Assembly (NCBI GenBank): GCA_040954595.2
Contig: CM082597.2
Coordinates: 3,472,001-3,536,000, forward strand
DNA: 64,000 nucleotides
Direction: 5' to 3'
From: Balanoglossus misakiensis
Lineage: Eukaryota; Hemichordata
Shown: one piece after another, positions 40,211 through 52,820 of the stretch
Layout of the letters: each line of letters begins with the position of its first letter
How positions within the stretch are numbered: the stretch's first letter is position 1
Notes under the pieces: generated by a model
The model's database searches: none
Told to the model about the DNA's origin: nothing
The model's input: only the letters and a program-made list of their open reading frames with translations
Program-made: the position numbers and the translations under genes

Positions 40211-43131
40211 TTGCTGTGAACGTTAGCGAAAAGTAGACGCAGATATCCAAATCACGTTTGGGGAAACTTTGACGACAGCACCAAACGCTAATTGGGTCGA
40301 TTTGGTAACTGCACGTTTTGCCGGGCGTTGAGTGGGCATGTAGCAGAATAACTAGTGATGTACTGCTGATGGATATAGTCTACAGGGCTCGTAGTAATCG
40401 CATATGGTGTACACAGGGGAGAGATCTGAATCACAAAGGTAAATAACACGGGGGAGTTCAGTGTTTTCAACAAGGCCGCGCACTATCGTTTGAATTGAAT
40501 TAACCCGCTTGAGATATACGACGGTAGCAGCTCATAAAGATGGATGGATGTACTTAAATAAGCGAAAACAATTTTGAGATATGTTTTGATAAAGATCGTT
40601 CAAACAAGTCCTGGGTCAATGCACTAGCCTTTGAATAGTCTTGGTCGATACTAGCTGTTGTATCAGCCCCCCCCCCCCCCCAACGGTACACCTGTGTTAC
40701 CACAGCTCGGTCGATACAAGCTCAAAATTGCCTGCAGGGATAACTAGTTATCGTGAAATTAAATGTCAAAGCCGTCGGTTTAATTCTGTATTACCCTTAC
40801 CGTAGCAGTGTGCTGTACCGTGCTCTGCTGTAGTGGAATCGTGGGTTCAAAGACGTGTACATTCTCCTGTGCACGTGCGTTGAGCCGGAGGAGCCGGAGC
40901 CTTCATGTCCACGTGTAAGAATCCAATGACCTTTCATGACCCCTAAGTGACCTTATATCCTAGTACTTCCGTTGGTCTGGCACTAGCAATATGTAAAATG
41001 TCACCTTAAAAACAATCACTTTGCTAATTCAGTACGCAATTAATTGGCTACAGGTATAATTATTAAGTTTTTCATCAGACTGAACGATGCATATGTACCA
41101 ACAGAAGATGTAAAGTCCTGCAGGGGTCATGAAGATGGCCAATTGACCTACATTGTCACATGTTCGGAGACTTCATTCAGCCTCACATGCTCCGGATCTG
41201 AATTTCAAAGACTGAATTGAAAAAAAAATATTTAATTGACGGTGCTTTATGGATAAACTTGGGGGTAATTGTACACACAATTGGAACAGAAAGTGTATAT
41301 TTTACAGTTCGTTGGAGTTGGGTCACCAAGAGGAGTTCTGTGTCAGCCACTAGACCAGACACTGCAAATCAACGCTTGGCATCAAATGCTCCTTGAGTCC
41401 AAAGTAACGAGCCACACGCTCTAGAGGCGTATAAGCTTGTAAGCAGAGCCGTGAAAGCCAATACTTCAGTGCTTCAGCTAAGAGAACAACATCTAGGATG
41501 AAACATGAATTAAAAAAAAACTCTTAGCGACGGGAAAATTGAAATATTGGCCCTTTTGTGATTTCGGCTTACAGCTCTGGTGGCAGCGTAAGAGGAATTC
41601 ATCAAAGACAGTCACCAAACACCGCGTATCACTCACAAAACATTTTGCAAGCATGCATCATTTGAAGCGCTGGAGATATACTCCATTCATATCCCTGTTT
41701 CTAGGAACGCGTATTCAAGATTTTATCATAAAATCACGATGTGTTTTTTCTGTCCCGTGAAGGCCACGGCTGAATGCGGCGAGGATTAGCTTCATAATCA
41801 TACCGCTACGTGTCGTGTCTGCCGTCAGCTGCAATTACTCTGAGCGTGTTAGCTGTAGTCCAGAATGATTTCTATAACAGTGCGGATGCATTTCCGACTA
41901 AACAGAGGTACGATCGACCTGATTTCTTGTTTATCTATTCAATCGCACCGCGGGATGAAAATGCTTATGGCGGAGTCTTTCGCTTGACTAGATCCGCAGT
42001 GATGTCCTTTTCGATACCGTTCTGTTAACTAGGCTTTTCCCGCAGCAAATTGAAAGACATAATGGGTGATTGGTGTACAACCAAATGTACATCTGCATGG
42101 TATACACAACTGTCTCGCCGACCGTGCCTTACGTCAGGATCCAATCCGCTATCCATGTCAAGACTCCCTGCGTTGTGTCGTCCTAATTTCCCCCCACATG
42201 CTCATCCAAGCCTTAACTGGATAATGGGTCGGCGAGTCTTTCTCTGATGTCCAAGATGGCTCCGTCAAAATTGACGGACACTGACAAGCCACGGGCTTTG
42301 GGAACCGACCGCCGCCGGTGAAGTGCAGCAAACCATTCCCTATAGTTTTCTTTCCAATTTATAACGAAGGAGGAGGAGGAAAAAAATTGGCCCCAGAAAC
42401 TGACTTTTGTTTCATGCCAATTTGCTGGTAGTTTCACAGACCTCTCGCATCATTGAATACTAAATAACAAGGCTAATCGGATTCGACTTGTTTCTAACGT
42501 GGCATCATGGACGCCATTTTTAATTCTAAATAAAATATACCTTATGTTACAAACACAGATTGTAAAATAACCATATATTTTACTGTCTTCTAAAATATGT
42601 TACAAAAACTCCAAAAAAATCGCTCCTAATGGTCACGTGGGCAAGCATACCATCCTATAGACTGTATAAAACAGGCAGCACAATATTAGTAACTGCTATA
42701 TACTCTGCTGAAACAAATGTACATATGTGTAAATATACTAGTACTTAGACACACAGTGGGCTTGATAAAGGGCGAGAGGAAATATATTGTTGGTTCAGTC
42801 AACCACCTACAAATACCCGTAGTGCTAAAAATTTCACTGCCAACAAGGCAGTCAAATCACATGAAAATTTTCTATATATGTGCAAACTAAGAGTAGAAAT
42901 GCCACTAATTTGAATCTTTTTGGTTCAAAAGCTACCGGAAGCTAAGTACTGGCAAGGGATTCTGTTGAACAGAATCAGTCGGGCAAGTTCTTGAGCATGG
43001 TCGTCCGGGGATATTTTGATCAGTCATGTTTTTCCTCTTGAGCAATGTCGCCGATGCGTCTGACCAGTCCTCTAAAACTCAGCCTTTTCTAAAGTCTCTT
43101 TCTTCCGTCTGTTTCTCTGTCTCACTCTCTC

Positions 43132-43239
43132 TCATGACTCCGTTCGCTGTTTCTTTCGTACGAGCAGAATGACCAGGGAGAGCAACTGAAACCCGATGCA
43201 GAGTGCGATGAGCGCCACAAAGTCAACCACCAAGTTATT
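43132..43239 (-). CDS. Gene A exon 18 (TM6 and stop)
   Basis: 108 nt. It encodes the last hydrophobic segment and the tail RKKQRTES before TGA. Confidence 0.92.
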   Translation of the reverse strand, partial: NNLVVDFVALIALCIGFQLLSLVILLVRKKQRTES

Positions 43240-46200
43240 CTGCAAAGAGACAAGAAAAGCCATAATTTTAGAATCACTTTCGTAACCTCCATCCAAAACG
43301 GTGTACATCCCTTGTATTGCAATTTCCACGACAGGTGAACTCGACCTGTGTTACGTATGAACAAACTGACTAAAAGCTTATGACAAATGCGACCCAGCTT
43401 CACAAACTGAACTCTTCCCTTGCATTTGGGAAAGGAGTTCACAATACCCTGTTGTATATTAGTGTCGAGTTCAATGACTACAGAAACCTAAAATGCATAT
43501 GATCAGCCGTATTCCATTCTCGTCTACATATTTCGGTCACGTGTGGTCTGTGTGTTGTATTTCAGCTCGATCACAGCGACCCACGAGAACTTCTCATTTT
43601 GTAACCAGGAGCAAATATCGCACGGTCCTATCGTCTCACTGCGTGAACACGCTTGGATCTGTGCGGTGTCGTGCAGCTCAACCCCTAATGACAAATTGAT
43701 GAGAGAATGAAACACGGTCCAGTGCCCCAATCTTACCGCGTCCAGATGATATTGGCGAAAGAGTTGTTCACTCGTCTCAAGACACGGCATGCGGGAGTCG
43801 TTCCTGCAATTACCTGTGAACACGCATGATTGGAAAAAAACTGAAAACTTAGAATACCCCAGCCCGTTTGTAATTGGAAATGTCGAACTGGAACGCAAAT
43901 CACAGCATTGGATCTCTTATCATGACTTCTCGTGACCAATTGATGATTTTCCGTTCACTGCAAGATCTGGCGAGACTTAGATTGTTCGGGGTTTCAATCA
44001 ACATTTAACGTAGAAATCAGACGGAGGCATTCCCCGCTTACCAATGTGTTCTACTCCAGTCCACTGGTTGATGTTCAGGGCTTCAAATGCATATCTGAAC
44101 CACGACAGGTACTGCAGCCATTGTATAAAGACAGGTATAGTACTGTAGATGTAAGAAATCAATCAATCAATCAATCACTCAATCGACCAGGCAATCAATC
44201 GATCGATCGATTAATCAATCGGTCGACCGACCAGTCAGTCAGTCACCCAGTCAATCAATCAATCAATTAATCAAGTTATAATACGTTAACAAAATGTTTG
44301 ATATTTTACTAGGACAATCTAAACATAGATGTCACTGTTTTCGTCTCATCCGGTAATTTTTCCGTTCACTATTGTAGTGAGTCATGAAGTCACGGGTATC
44401 ACATTTATCCGCGTCTTAAACGTCGGTGATCACCGCATATCAGCCATTCTAGGAATCTTTTCAAAGCGGTATCAAATAAACGGGTGGATTCCAGTCACCT
44501 AATGATTATGACAAACAGACTGACATACCCGATATTGATGAAATATCCACCGAGCGTGAGAATCGGCAGCACAAAGACAGCTAAGATTATTGCTTTAGCT
44601 GTTTGGCTCGGCGTAAGCACCGATAAAAGCAGACCTGGATGGAGAAAAACAAGGTAGTTAAACAGAGTGACCGTCTTGCGGGTGAAGATCTGATCGAACT
44701 CTCTCATTTGACGCAAATTGAATGAGGGCAGTGGTGTAAGCCATGTGTGCGTTTCCACTATCGGGATTCCTTTTGCGGCGTGCACGCCAATCAATCGTTT
44801 GCTCAGTCATTCAGATGCTGCTCAGATTGCGTTTGTCGGTTCCACGGCGCTGGCGATCGCCTCTAGTCACCGGTCTACCGGCGATTATCAGCCTAAACCG
44901 TCTTGTCAATTCCACCTGTCAGCTTCTCCTGTCCAGGAGCCCCGTTTCGCGGCCAACTGGTCGGCTGACAGTGAAGTCTACAGGCAGGTTCCGTGTGCCT
45001 GTCAGCATAGCTCCACGCCGGACAGGTGATGGCCGATACTGTCTCTACTTGTAACGAGTCCATAATTTAAATTCAAACCAGCGGGCATTTGGAAGTAGCG
45101 AAGCCCCTAAAGTACGTTTCAAGCGAATTCCAGAAATAAAATGTTTATTTCCTATTTGATTACAGCCTGGGTGACGCAACACGCATACTTACTCACCGGA
45201 ATTAAGACTTTGACGGTGGGATCTTTAGTTTTATATCAACACTAGAACTGAGGACATGTTATTTGATATATAGAAATGCAACAGAAATTTGACCACATTT
45301 TATCCATAACTCTGATCTGAAACCAATAGATCTCAGACTCGCAATGTCGTTTATTTGACCAGCATCCGGGTATCGTATTGTCAGAGTCAGGGGAATGGTA
45401 TGCAGGTTACCGGTACCTTTTGGAAACTGGGCGGAAATGAAATGAGCATTTCGAATCTCACGTGATTACAAAGGAGACGCTGAGGGAAGACGCCACCACA
45501 AGTGGGCGCTTCCGCCAACATGGCGGGCCTTTGTAATTATTCAAAACCTGTTCCAGCCGATTACCACTTTCCCCCATGTCTTGTAATGTCATTCTAATCA
45601 TGAATTTGATTGATAATTAAATAAACGCGATTTGATTAAATACGCAACGTGGACAGAAGGTCACGAGAGACAAAGGAGGGCACACTCTAAATAGAACGTT
45701 GGCATTCTGGTCAGAGTTTCTGTATCACAGCCAAAATAGGAACTCCAACGCGGACAATACCTACTACACAACTTGAATCGATAATCATTGAAAAACATTC
45801 CCTCTCCACTCACCGAATGAGCTTCCTGCGTTTGCCACCAAAATAATCACGCCAATAAATATTAAAAATCTCAGTCCTTCCGGATTAAGTCCTGTGGAGT
45901 GGGAAAACCGAAAACAATATTAAGCAGGCGACAACCCAAAAATAGCGAATGGTCATGAAACCTCTAGTATCTATGTAATTTTTCGGATTTATCTCGATTA
46001 AAACTAAAAACACTGCATGATGTCCAATTGAATTCGGTTTCCTAATCTAATACACACGAATCGGAAACACGAGAGAGTTCAAACAAATTTATCAAATATC
46101 TCCGCTTCTTCTCTCAAGTGGGCACTAAGGAGACGCCATGTGCCAGCGAGCAGGCGGAAGTTTTGAGATATAATCTTTCTTTTTTATCCTCCTATCCTAT

Positions 46201-49200
46201 TATACTTTTTTGTCCAGACGTGCCCAGATACATCAAAATTATTATACTCAATGGGCCAATGCACCGTAATTCTCTTTTAGAACAAGACTGCGTGACCTGC
46301 ATGCAAATTCATTTGAAATACCAATTTTTGTCATGCACACGCAAAATAAACTTAATTTTTACAAAACTCTGAAGTTCAACTAATTGGTGCTAGTTGACCT
46401 TAGTGTGTTGTAAAACTCTAGTTTTGCATTGCAGATCAGCACGGCTACACTACAATTTGTCATGTACACAGACATTTTGAAATACAATTATAGATAGATA
46501 TTGAAACTTAAAAATGACATTTTCGTCTTATTTGACACCGATCGATTTGCTTTGAGTAACCCATTTCCTTAACCACCCTAATACTGTCATTTTCAATCTT
46601 CTCTTGTTGTATTGAAATTTTAATGTCTTTGCTTCTGTTCTTTCGGCTTGCTTCTCCTTCTAAGGATTTAATCTGCTCTGAAAGTTTCATGTATTTTATT
46701 TGTCTTATATATTTTCTGCGTTTACAGCCAGATGCTATCCTAATGTATTATTTATTTCAATGTAATTTCACATTATTCCGCTAGTGGGGAAAACCGGTCG
46801 TTTCGCTACAAAAGAAATAACACCCTGCAACTTTAAATCAAACCCTTTCATTTATTCTCCATCTGCAAATACACAATGGTTGCCGGTATTTCAAGTAATA
46901 TAACCTAACCTTTTCAGGTAAATGCCGTAAACTCTACAGCTTTATAGTCTCTTAGCAGTGAGATTGTATAAAGATTATAGGAATCTTATAAATAAAGTAT
47001 GGACTCACCAGCCAGCCAATACACGACGGAGCTGCTCAATATAGGATATACAATAGATCCTGGCACCTTTTAATATGTATGAAATATTAATGTTAATTAT
47101 GAATACATGAAATGATTTATTGATTCGAGAAGGAAAGGTCACTTAACCCTATTTTGTTCTAGCGTAAGACCTGAGTAAATGAATGAGTGAGTGAGTGAAC
47201 GAACGAAGGAATGAAAAAAATGATTGAATGAATGAATGCATGAATCGTAGCGACTGGCTCATGTACGAGTAACGTCGAATGAATTTCATAAACGAAGGAA
47301 GCACGAGAAAGAACTGGTTGGTTGCCAATGGTAACTGTCAAGTGTTAGCAGTATGATGAGAAAGACCATTTACCTCAATGAGGTACCTGGCGATCAGGTA
47401 CGTGTCGACCCCATACAGACCGATTTTACATTCACTCCTGGCCAATGGCAGTTCATATTGTAGATGCTGGTGGGACAAACAATACAAACAAATTAGATTA
47501 AATGTGGGACAAACAATACAAACAAGTTAGGACAAACAATACAAAAAAATTATATTACATGGTATATGTTAGAACACCAAATGTTCAAACAGGCATTACT
47601 TTGATGGACGAGTACAAGGTGTCGCAACTTTGAAAGACAATGAATATGAAGAACAGCGCCACCACACCCTGGATTCCAGTCTGGGTGTGTGAAATCTTGA
47701 AGTAGGTTGCTCCTATCAGAATCGATATTACCTTTAAAGTGGAAAAGCCAAAAGGAAAATATGTTAGCTGTTTCATCTTGGAGCCTATAAGAGGGTGGTA
47801 AGCTTACCATCTGTCTAGTCTGACGTATATTATGCAATATATCATATTTCTACGATGTTCTAGCTGATAAATCGGATATTCTGAGAATGACTATTGGATA
47901 TAGTGCAGAATAAACTTATGTTTTGCTAGTAATAGTACATGATGAACACGATCCCTTGAACAAGATCCCTCAAATTTCGCAGTTAGTTAGAAAATAAATT
48001 CACTACGCAGATCATGCTTATTTAAAACGATTAAATTCACTGCTGCAATGTATGCCTGCCTAACATGATGTGAAATTCGTTATGTGCCACCTATGTCCAC
48101 GTGCTGAAACGGCTGGTGTGTGATATGATTGTGAAAACGCTTGTTTTGATTACAAGACAAATAGCGTAAATCTGTTGATTACCATAATGTGGAGAAAGTG
48201 GAGTTGAAACAACCAGAGTCTCCTGCGAATGATGATGGAGTGGCGCCAGAGCAGCGTCGTCAACTGGATGCACCAGTCTGTAGTGTATCTTCAGGAGTAA
48301 AGGTAGAGGGCGGTGTTAGTCAAAACCGTGTAACGGACAAACTAAACAAGAGAGCCAGGTCATACTGAACCAGGTGTACACAACATTGGCTGGTACACTG
48401 ACTGATGAAATATTATCGTAAATTCAGCAAGCAAAGATTGAAACTTACATTTTCTTCTTCTTTTTGTTAATTCGTTCCTAAAAGCAATGACAAAATTAAG
48501 AGGTAAATCACGCCAAAGCAAAGGTTTTACAAGCAAACATTTTCATTGTAGGTCAAATGGTTTATGAACAAGTTTGCCGAAATAATTCCCTTGTTCAACG
48601 TCTAGTCTCAACCAAGACCTGCACACTTCCTACTTACTGAAATCATTACCGCCTCGCTAAAAGCGTAGAAAATAAAAGTCACCACGTGTTGTGATACTGC
48701 AAAAAGTTGACGCTGACCGGAAGTGTTATACCAGGGACGCTCCCAGGCTTCTGGCATGCGCTATGACCTTTAACCTTACCAACAGCCAATCAAGAGGCAA
48801 CTCACCCGTACACTGGAACTTCGTCTAACACGAGCTTTGAAAGTCTCGTCTTGTCGCTGTTCATATGCCCTCCATCCGAAATGTGAGTTGTCAAAACTGT
48901 TACACAGTGTCTGCAAGATACGGCGTAAAAGTAACGTAAGCCTTGACCATCTAAATTCGAAATTTCCGCCATGTTGACATTGACAACACATCTAAGAGAA
49001 ACAGGTCAGTCGATTGGCCGGCTATACGTGTCGCACTTGGACGATAAAGCGCCCCAGAAGTATCATGGGCACGACGATATCTTCACATATATCAAGTTTT
49101 CAGGCAAGCTGTTACAAGCTATGGAAGGTGTTGCCTCAAAAACTTCATAAGTATAATAGAGTGTCCCTGAATAGACCCTACCTCGATACGTTCTCTGCAG

Positions 49201-49428
49201 TGCACCGGTGCATTTGGTGTCACTTGTAATATCGACCGAAAATAATCGGCTGGGCAGTAATATGGCGGACACACATGTCCAGCCAGACTGAAGAAGTCAA
49301 CGGCGGACTGTCTGGCGCCAAAGTACACACAGCGTCCTTCAGCCAGAAGCATTACACTACGGACGAAAATATTGAATTGTTAACTCACTTAATCAGAAAA
49401 TTACGACTCTCTCAAGAAAACATCAAAC

Positions 49429-49461
<33 letters not shown>

Positions 49462-52400
49462 TGTATGTATGTATGTATGTATGTATGTATATGTGTGTTT
49501 GAAAGTTCGCTATCCAATATCATTCAATAGATACTCGACCCAGACATATCACGTAACAGAAGTACATGCAACCTCACCTGTCAAACAATTCGTACAACTG
49601 CGAGGGCGCCGTTTCGAATGAACACACCACAGTGTGACCTATACTTGCTAAGTCCTTTAATTCTTGAACTACGTTAAACGCCATCACTGGATCCAAATCC
49701 TTTGTAGGCTCATCGTGAAATAATGCTGGTGGGTTTGTAAGTAGCTGAAAAAGCAGAGGTATGATGATTTAAATAAGAGAAAAAAAATCAAGAACTTATC
49801 CGGTGGGAAAACAGTAATGAGATAAGTTTCACAGATCCTATATATAAAACAATTACAAATAATGCTTGAAGGACTATGTCAACAAATCAAAGACAGAAAT
49901 TATACTCGCTTCATTCTATTCGACCGGACGGTGTAATCAGACAAAACCTGAATCATTTCTACCGCCCTCAGTGTCATACAATGTACTTGAAACCGGGGTG
50001 GGTATAACCACTGACCTCTGTCGCAATTGCCAACCTTTTCCTGATTTCCATGGATATACCATCTGCAGGTGAATATCCGATCAGATGGTCTGAAACTTCA
50101 GTCAGTTCACTCTGGAAAGAGACCGAAAAACAAGACCTGAGATTGTCACCGTCGCTTACAAAGAGTTGGACCAAACCATGCAAAATGATGAACTGATCAT
50201 AGGGGAGAAATACTTAGTAGTCGCTCGTTACCTCAATTAACATGTTGTGAACTTTCTTCGACTTCTCTCTGTCAGAGACATCACTCTTCATCCGCAGATA
50301 GGCCTGGAAAATTATCACAGGCAAACTAACACTGAGTATTTTGTATATAATCCTATTATACGCATGTAAACACCTTCAGAAAGCCAAAAGCCATTCAAGA
50401 GACAGTAGTGTATAATATTTTTTGACACAGGCTGTGTAAAAGATTTTGCTAAATTGATGTAACCTTTCTCATTGTCTGTTCAAATTCCTTAACTTCGGAA
50501 CAGTAAGGAGGGCGACATGAATTTTAACATTCAGTAGTATTTTAATATAATGTACACGTATAGACGAGTATGTGTTGTGTCCTGGAACTTAGCAAGAGTA
50601 AAAGAAAGTACGGGTCCTATTTCTTTAATGATGGATACACACTACCAGCCTCTATGAATATATACTGTCTTCACAAATGCCCTTCTACACCTATCTCTTA
50701 ATACCAGTACATGTTCCATAGTACCTCACCACACGTCTGAAGTAACCCCAGTACGTGTTTCACGTCACACCTTACACGGGGGTCAATACAATTGACATCA
50801 AGGGGTCCTGACCTCACCTGGATTTGTAAATGCTCCCTGACAGTAAGCGAGGGCAGAAATAAATCTTTCTCTTGAATGTAAGCCATGAGACTGGCTACTG
50901 AGGTGTCGGCTGGTTCTCCGTTCACCATTCTGTTCCCTTCGATGAAGATGGTGCTCGACGTCCGAAAGCTGAGGGTTTTTAGCAGTGTTGTTTTGCCACT
51001 GCCCCTGGTGGAAACATCAGTGACATACTGTTAACAACTTAGAGTTGTTTATCTAAGTTTATATGCAGTGAGTTATCTGTGACGACATAAACGTCACATT
51101 TTCTCGTACTATGTATCATCATATCTCGTATTAAATACCATAAACATACCAAACTAATAGAGAATTTGCCATTCTACCGACAGAAATAGTCCTTTGGCAA
51201 GATTATAACTGTTACCATGGTGACAGCATTCGTTTTTGACGCATAGGATTCCACCTAACAGATTATCTAAACTTTGCAAATGCAACGTTCCTTGTTGAGT
51301 TATAGCTGACAGACACACTGGTTAGAAAATACCATTCAACAGAACAATTCCAGTTGACCTGAGTTCCCAAGGTCACTGTCCCGCGGCGAGGTGTAGTGTT
51401 GTTGACACAAAGCAACATGGCGGCCAATTTATTATTAAGGTCAAGAGGTAGACTGCAATTACTGTCGACGTCTGTGATTTGCGTCTGCCTAACATGTTTA
51501 CCAGTGAGAAGCAAGCATTCTAAAGGCTCTCTATGATACATTCCTTGCTCAAAATAGCACGTCATTCTGATTGTGCACAGACGACGCTATGTGCGCAGTC
51601 TCGTAAATTCAGTTATAAATATATGCTGTGAACTTTGTCCCAGAATTGGATCACTGACTGACTTAAACGGGTCAGTACGCGATTTCAGACATAAAATCTC
51701 CAACATAAGTGCTTGTCAATTTGACTATAATTTATGGTTATACCAGACAGCCGTATTTGAGCGTGGATGCGGTATGAATATTATGGTGTAACACACGCAG
51801 GCCTATGAAGTCGCAAACTCCACGTGTATGGCGCTTCTCAGCACGTGTTCCCGCGCATCTGTTTTTACGCAGAAATTAAGGGGCAATGACGTCACGTCTC
51901 CGTTTTTGCTTTCCCTCGTCCATTTGTGTATGCATTAAAGGGACAGTCCTGTGTTGAAAAAAAAAATAACCCACAGCATAGGATCCCTGTTTTCCGAATC
52001 AAATAATACAATGACAGATCACACCGGCCAGTCATAGAGATCTAAACAGAAAGATTCAGGTATTTCAACGCTATTTCCCGTTTTGATATTGCGAATAGTG
52101 TTTTATAAACTTACCTCGCACCAATTATCGCAAGTAAGTTTCCTGGTTTAGCGTAGCCATTCACTGGATATAGATAGAGTGATAAAGAAAAAAAGTTCAT
52201 GGATACACGATCACCGGTCTGCATAAGTATAACTAGGGTTGGCTTGAGGCCAGCGCTATTCATTGAAAAGTGGAATATAAATTATACCGCACAGTCATTG
52301 AAAACATGTGTAAAACCAGGGCTTAGTGAACTCAGAATATTGACGGTTGAATCTAATTATAAATGGCGGTCAAGGTTGACTGATGCGCTGTTATAAGTAG

Positions 52401-52820
52401 GAAAAGGCATATTTTTCGTCGTTTCTTACCCCCACGAAGCAACTGCGACTCTTTGACAACCTTGGGCCGGCAGCGCTTGAAGAAAGACTCGACCAGCGTT
52501 CGCGAGGTCACTCGCACGTTGGTCCACGTCAGAGACACCGTCCTGTCGCTGTAAACCGTGGACGGGCTCGGGGCGCGGAGTCGGAAACAGTCGCCGTTAG
52601 TGAAGGCTGTTTCCGACTCGGTGAACCCGTAGCTGTCGGAGACATCGCCGAGAAGGTCGAAGTCTTCGCTGGTGCCGCTGTCCTCTAGAGTGCTCCCGCT
52701 GGGGTTGGCGTTGAGGAGACTGCTGAAGCTTTGATACGAGCTTCGAAACTGAGGTCGTGACGACCGTTGCTGCTGGGCCAAGGAGTGTTCACCCTCTCTG
52801 TCCAGGTCGCGTAGCTCCAT
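43132..52820 (-). CDS. ABCG-type half transporter with degenerate ATPase motifs (gene A), 18 exons
   Basis: The joined exons give 709 residues with no internal stop. Exon order and phases match gene B. Walker A GARGSGKT (145-152), Q191 and the Walker B core DE (276-277) are intact. The signature reads GISMEIRKR (251-259), so the usual SGGE is SMEI. The D-loop reads TKDLD, and the H-loop reads CSFETAPS with E309 where histidine belongs. The membrane half keeps six hydrophobic segments, and the last extracellular loop has C651, C659 and an NDS sequon. The longer N-terminus is serine-rich, ending in a LTW element also present in B. Intact splicing and frame argue against a pseudogene; a regulatory or obligate-partner subunit is my inference. 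The start is the ATG at 52820-52818, and a longer frame upstream opens only with TTG. The stop is TGA at 43134-43132. Its partner and substrate are unknown. Confidence 0.92.
43737..43813 (-). CDS. Gene A exon 17 (extracellular loop)
   Basis: 77 nt. It encodes NCRNDSRMPCLETSEQLF, with two cysteines and an NDS sequon. A second AG eight bases inside the exon would break phase with exon 18. Confidence 0.85.
44042..44142 (-). CDS. Gene A exon 16
   Basis: 101 nt. It encodes IPVFIQWLQYLSWFRYAFEA and NINQW, the YLSWFRYxxEAL motif of ABCG proteins. Confidence 0.93.
44157..44275. repeat. (AATC)n-type tract in gene A intron 15
   Basis: AATC, GATC and CAGT tetranucleotides fill about 120 bases next to exon 16. 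Confidence 0.85.
44529..44634 (-). CDS. Gene A exon 15 (TM5)
   Basis: 106 nt. It encodes LTPSQTAKAIILAVFVLPIL and GGYFINI. Confidence 0.92.
45814..45891 (-). CDS. Gene A exon 14 (TM4)
   Basis: 78 nt. It encodes LNPEGLRFLIFIGVIILV and an AGSSFG end. Confidence 0.91.
47009..47066 (-). CDS. Gene A exon 13 (TM3)
   Basis: 58 nt. It encodes VPGSIVYPILSSSVVYWLA, as in gene B exon 13. Confidence 0.9.
47172..47246. repeat. (GAGT)n/(GAAT)n tract in gene A intron 12
   Basis: Degenerate GAGT, GAAC and GAAT tetranucleotides. Confidence 0.8.
47374..47466 (-). CDS. Gene A exon 12
   Basis: 93 nt. It encodes ARSECKIGLYGVDTYLIAR, a diverged form of the REHFNGMYRTDTYF coupling motif of gene B. Confidence 0.9.
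47471..47547. repeat. Three-copy minisatellite in gene A intron 11
   Basis: GGACAAACAATACAAA is repeated three times at uneven spacing, beginning next to the exon 12 acceptor. Confidence 0.85.
47600..47731 (-). CDS. Gene A exon 11 (TM1-TM2)
   Basis: 132 nt, phase 0. It encodes VISILIGATYF, a polar loop and a second hydrophobic segment. Confidence 0.92.
48183..48288 (-). CDS. Gene A exon 10
   Basis: 106 nt. It encodes YTTDWCIQLTTLLWRHS, aligned to the pre-membrane motif of gene B, then a histidine-rich start of TM1. Confidence 0.91.
48449..48477 (-). CDS. Gene A exon 9, 29-nt micro-exon
   Basis: It encodes ERINKKKKK plus two bases. It has the same length and phases as the gene B micro-exon, but with a GTAAGT donor and a lysine run. 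Confidence 0.82.
48806..48910 (-). CDS. Gene A exon 8 (linker)
   Basis: 105 nt, phase 0. It encodes TLCNSFDNSH...RVRRSSSVR, the linker after the ATPase domain. Confidence 0.88.
49182..49356 (-). CDS. Gene A exon 7
   Basis: 175 nt. It encodes MLLAEGRCVYFGAR and CPADYFRSIL, aligned to the CEGRCAYMG and NPADYF of gene B. Confidence 0.92.
49432..49491. repeat. (TATG)n microsatellite in gene A intron 6
   Basis: About fifteen pure units. Confidence 0.9.
49578..49744 (-). CDS. Gene A exon 6 (Walker B; H-loop lost)
   Basis: 167 nt. It encodes ALFHDEPTKDLD, then CSFETAPS in place of the CTIHQPSS of gene B. Glutamate replaces the H-switch histidine. Confidence 0.93.
50016..50111 (-). CDS. Gene A exon 5 (degenerate signature)
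   Basis: 96 nt, one codon shorter than in B. It ends GISMEIRKRLAIATE; the signature GGE has become MEI while the RKR tail is kept. Confidence 0.93.
50232..50303 (-). CDS. Gene A exon 4
   Basis: 72 nt, phase 0. It encodes the charged helix AYLRMKSD...KKVHNMLIE. Confidence 0.91.
50818..51004 (-). CDS. Gene A exon 3 (Walker A, Q-loop)
   Basis: 187 nt. It encodes GSGKTTLLKT, MVNGEPAD, the Q-loop AYIQEKD and LTVREHLQIQ. The lysine and threonine of Walker A are intact. Confidence 0.94.
52115..52163 (-). CDS. Gene A exon 2
   Basis: 49 nt. It encodes NGYAKPGNLLAIIGA, running into Walker A. Size and phase match gene B exon 2. Confidence 0.92.
52430..52820 (-). CDS. Gene A exon 1
   Basis: 391 nt. 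It encodes residues 1-130, a serine-rich leader with RAPSPST and VSLTW elements that align with gene B. The donor is GTAAGA. Confidence 0.88.

Larger units (their letters stand above)
36642..43131. other. Noncoding stretch downstream of gene A
   Basis: It holds the ACC/ATC tract near 38600, GGAT repeats near 40190 and poly-C near 40670. I find no AATAAA in the first kilobase after the gene A stop; ATTAAA occurs at 42524-42519 (minus). No exon recognised. Confidence 0.55.

Noticed and set aside
43813-43813. Alternative downstream acceptor for gene A exon 17 (GCAG eight bases inside)
   Set aside because: It would give a different phase at the exon end and lose the Cys-rich loop that aligns with other ABCG proteins.
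46508-46690. Charged 60-residue open frame in gene A intron 13
   Set aside because: Adding it would break the exon phases shared with gene B, and no suitable splice sites bound it.
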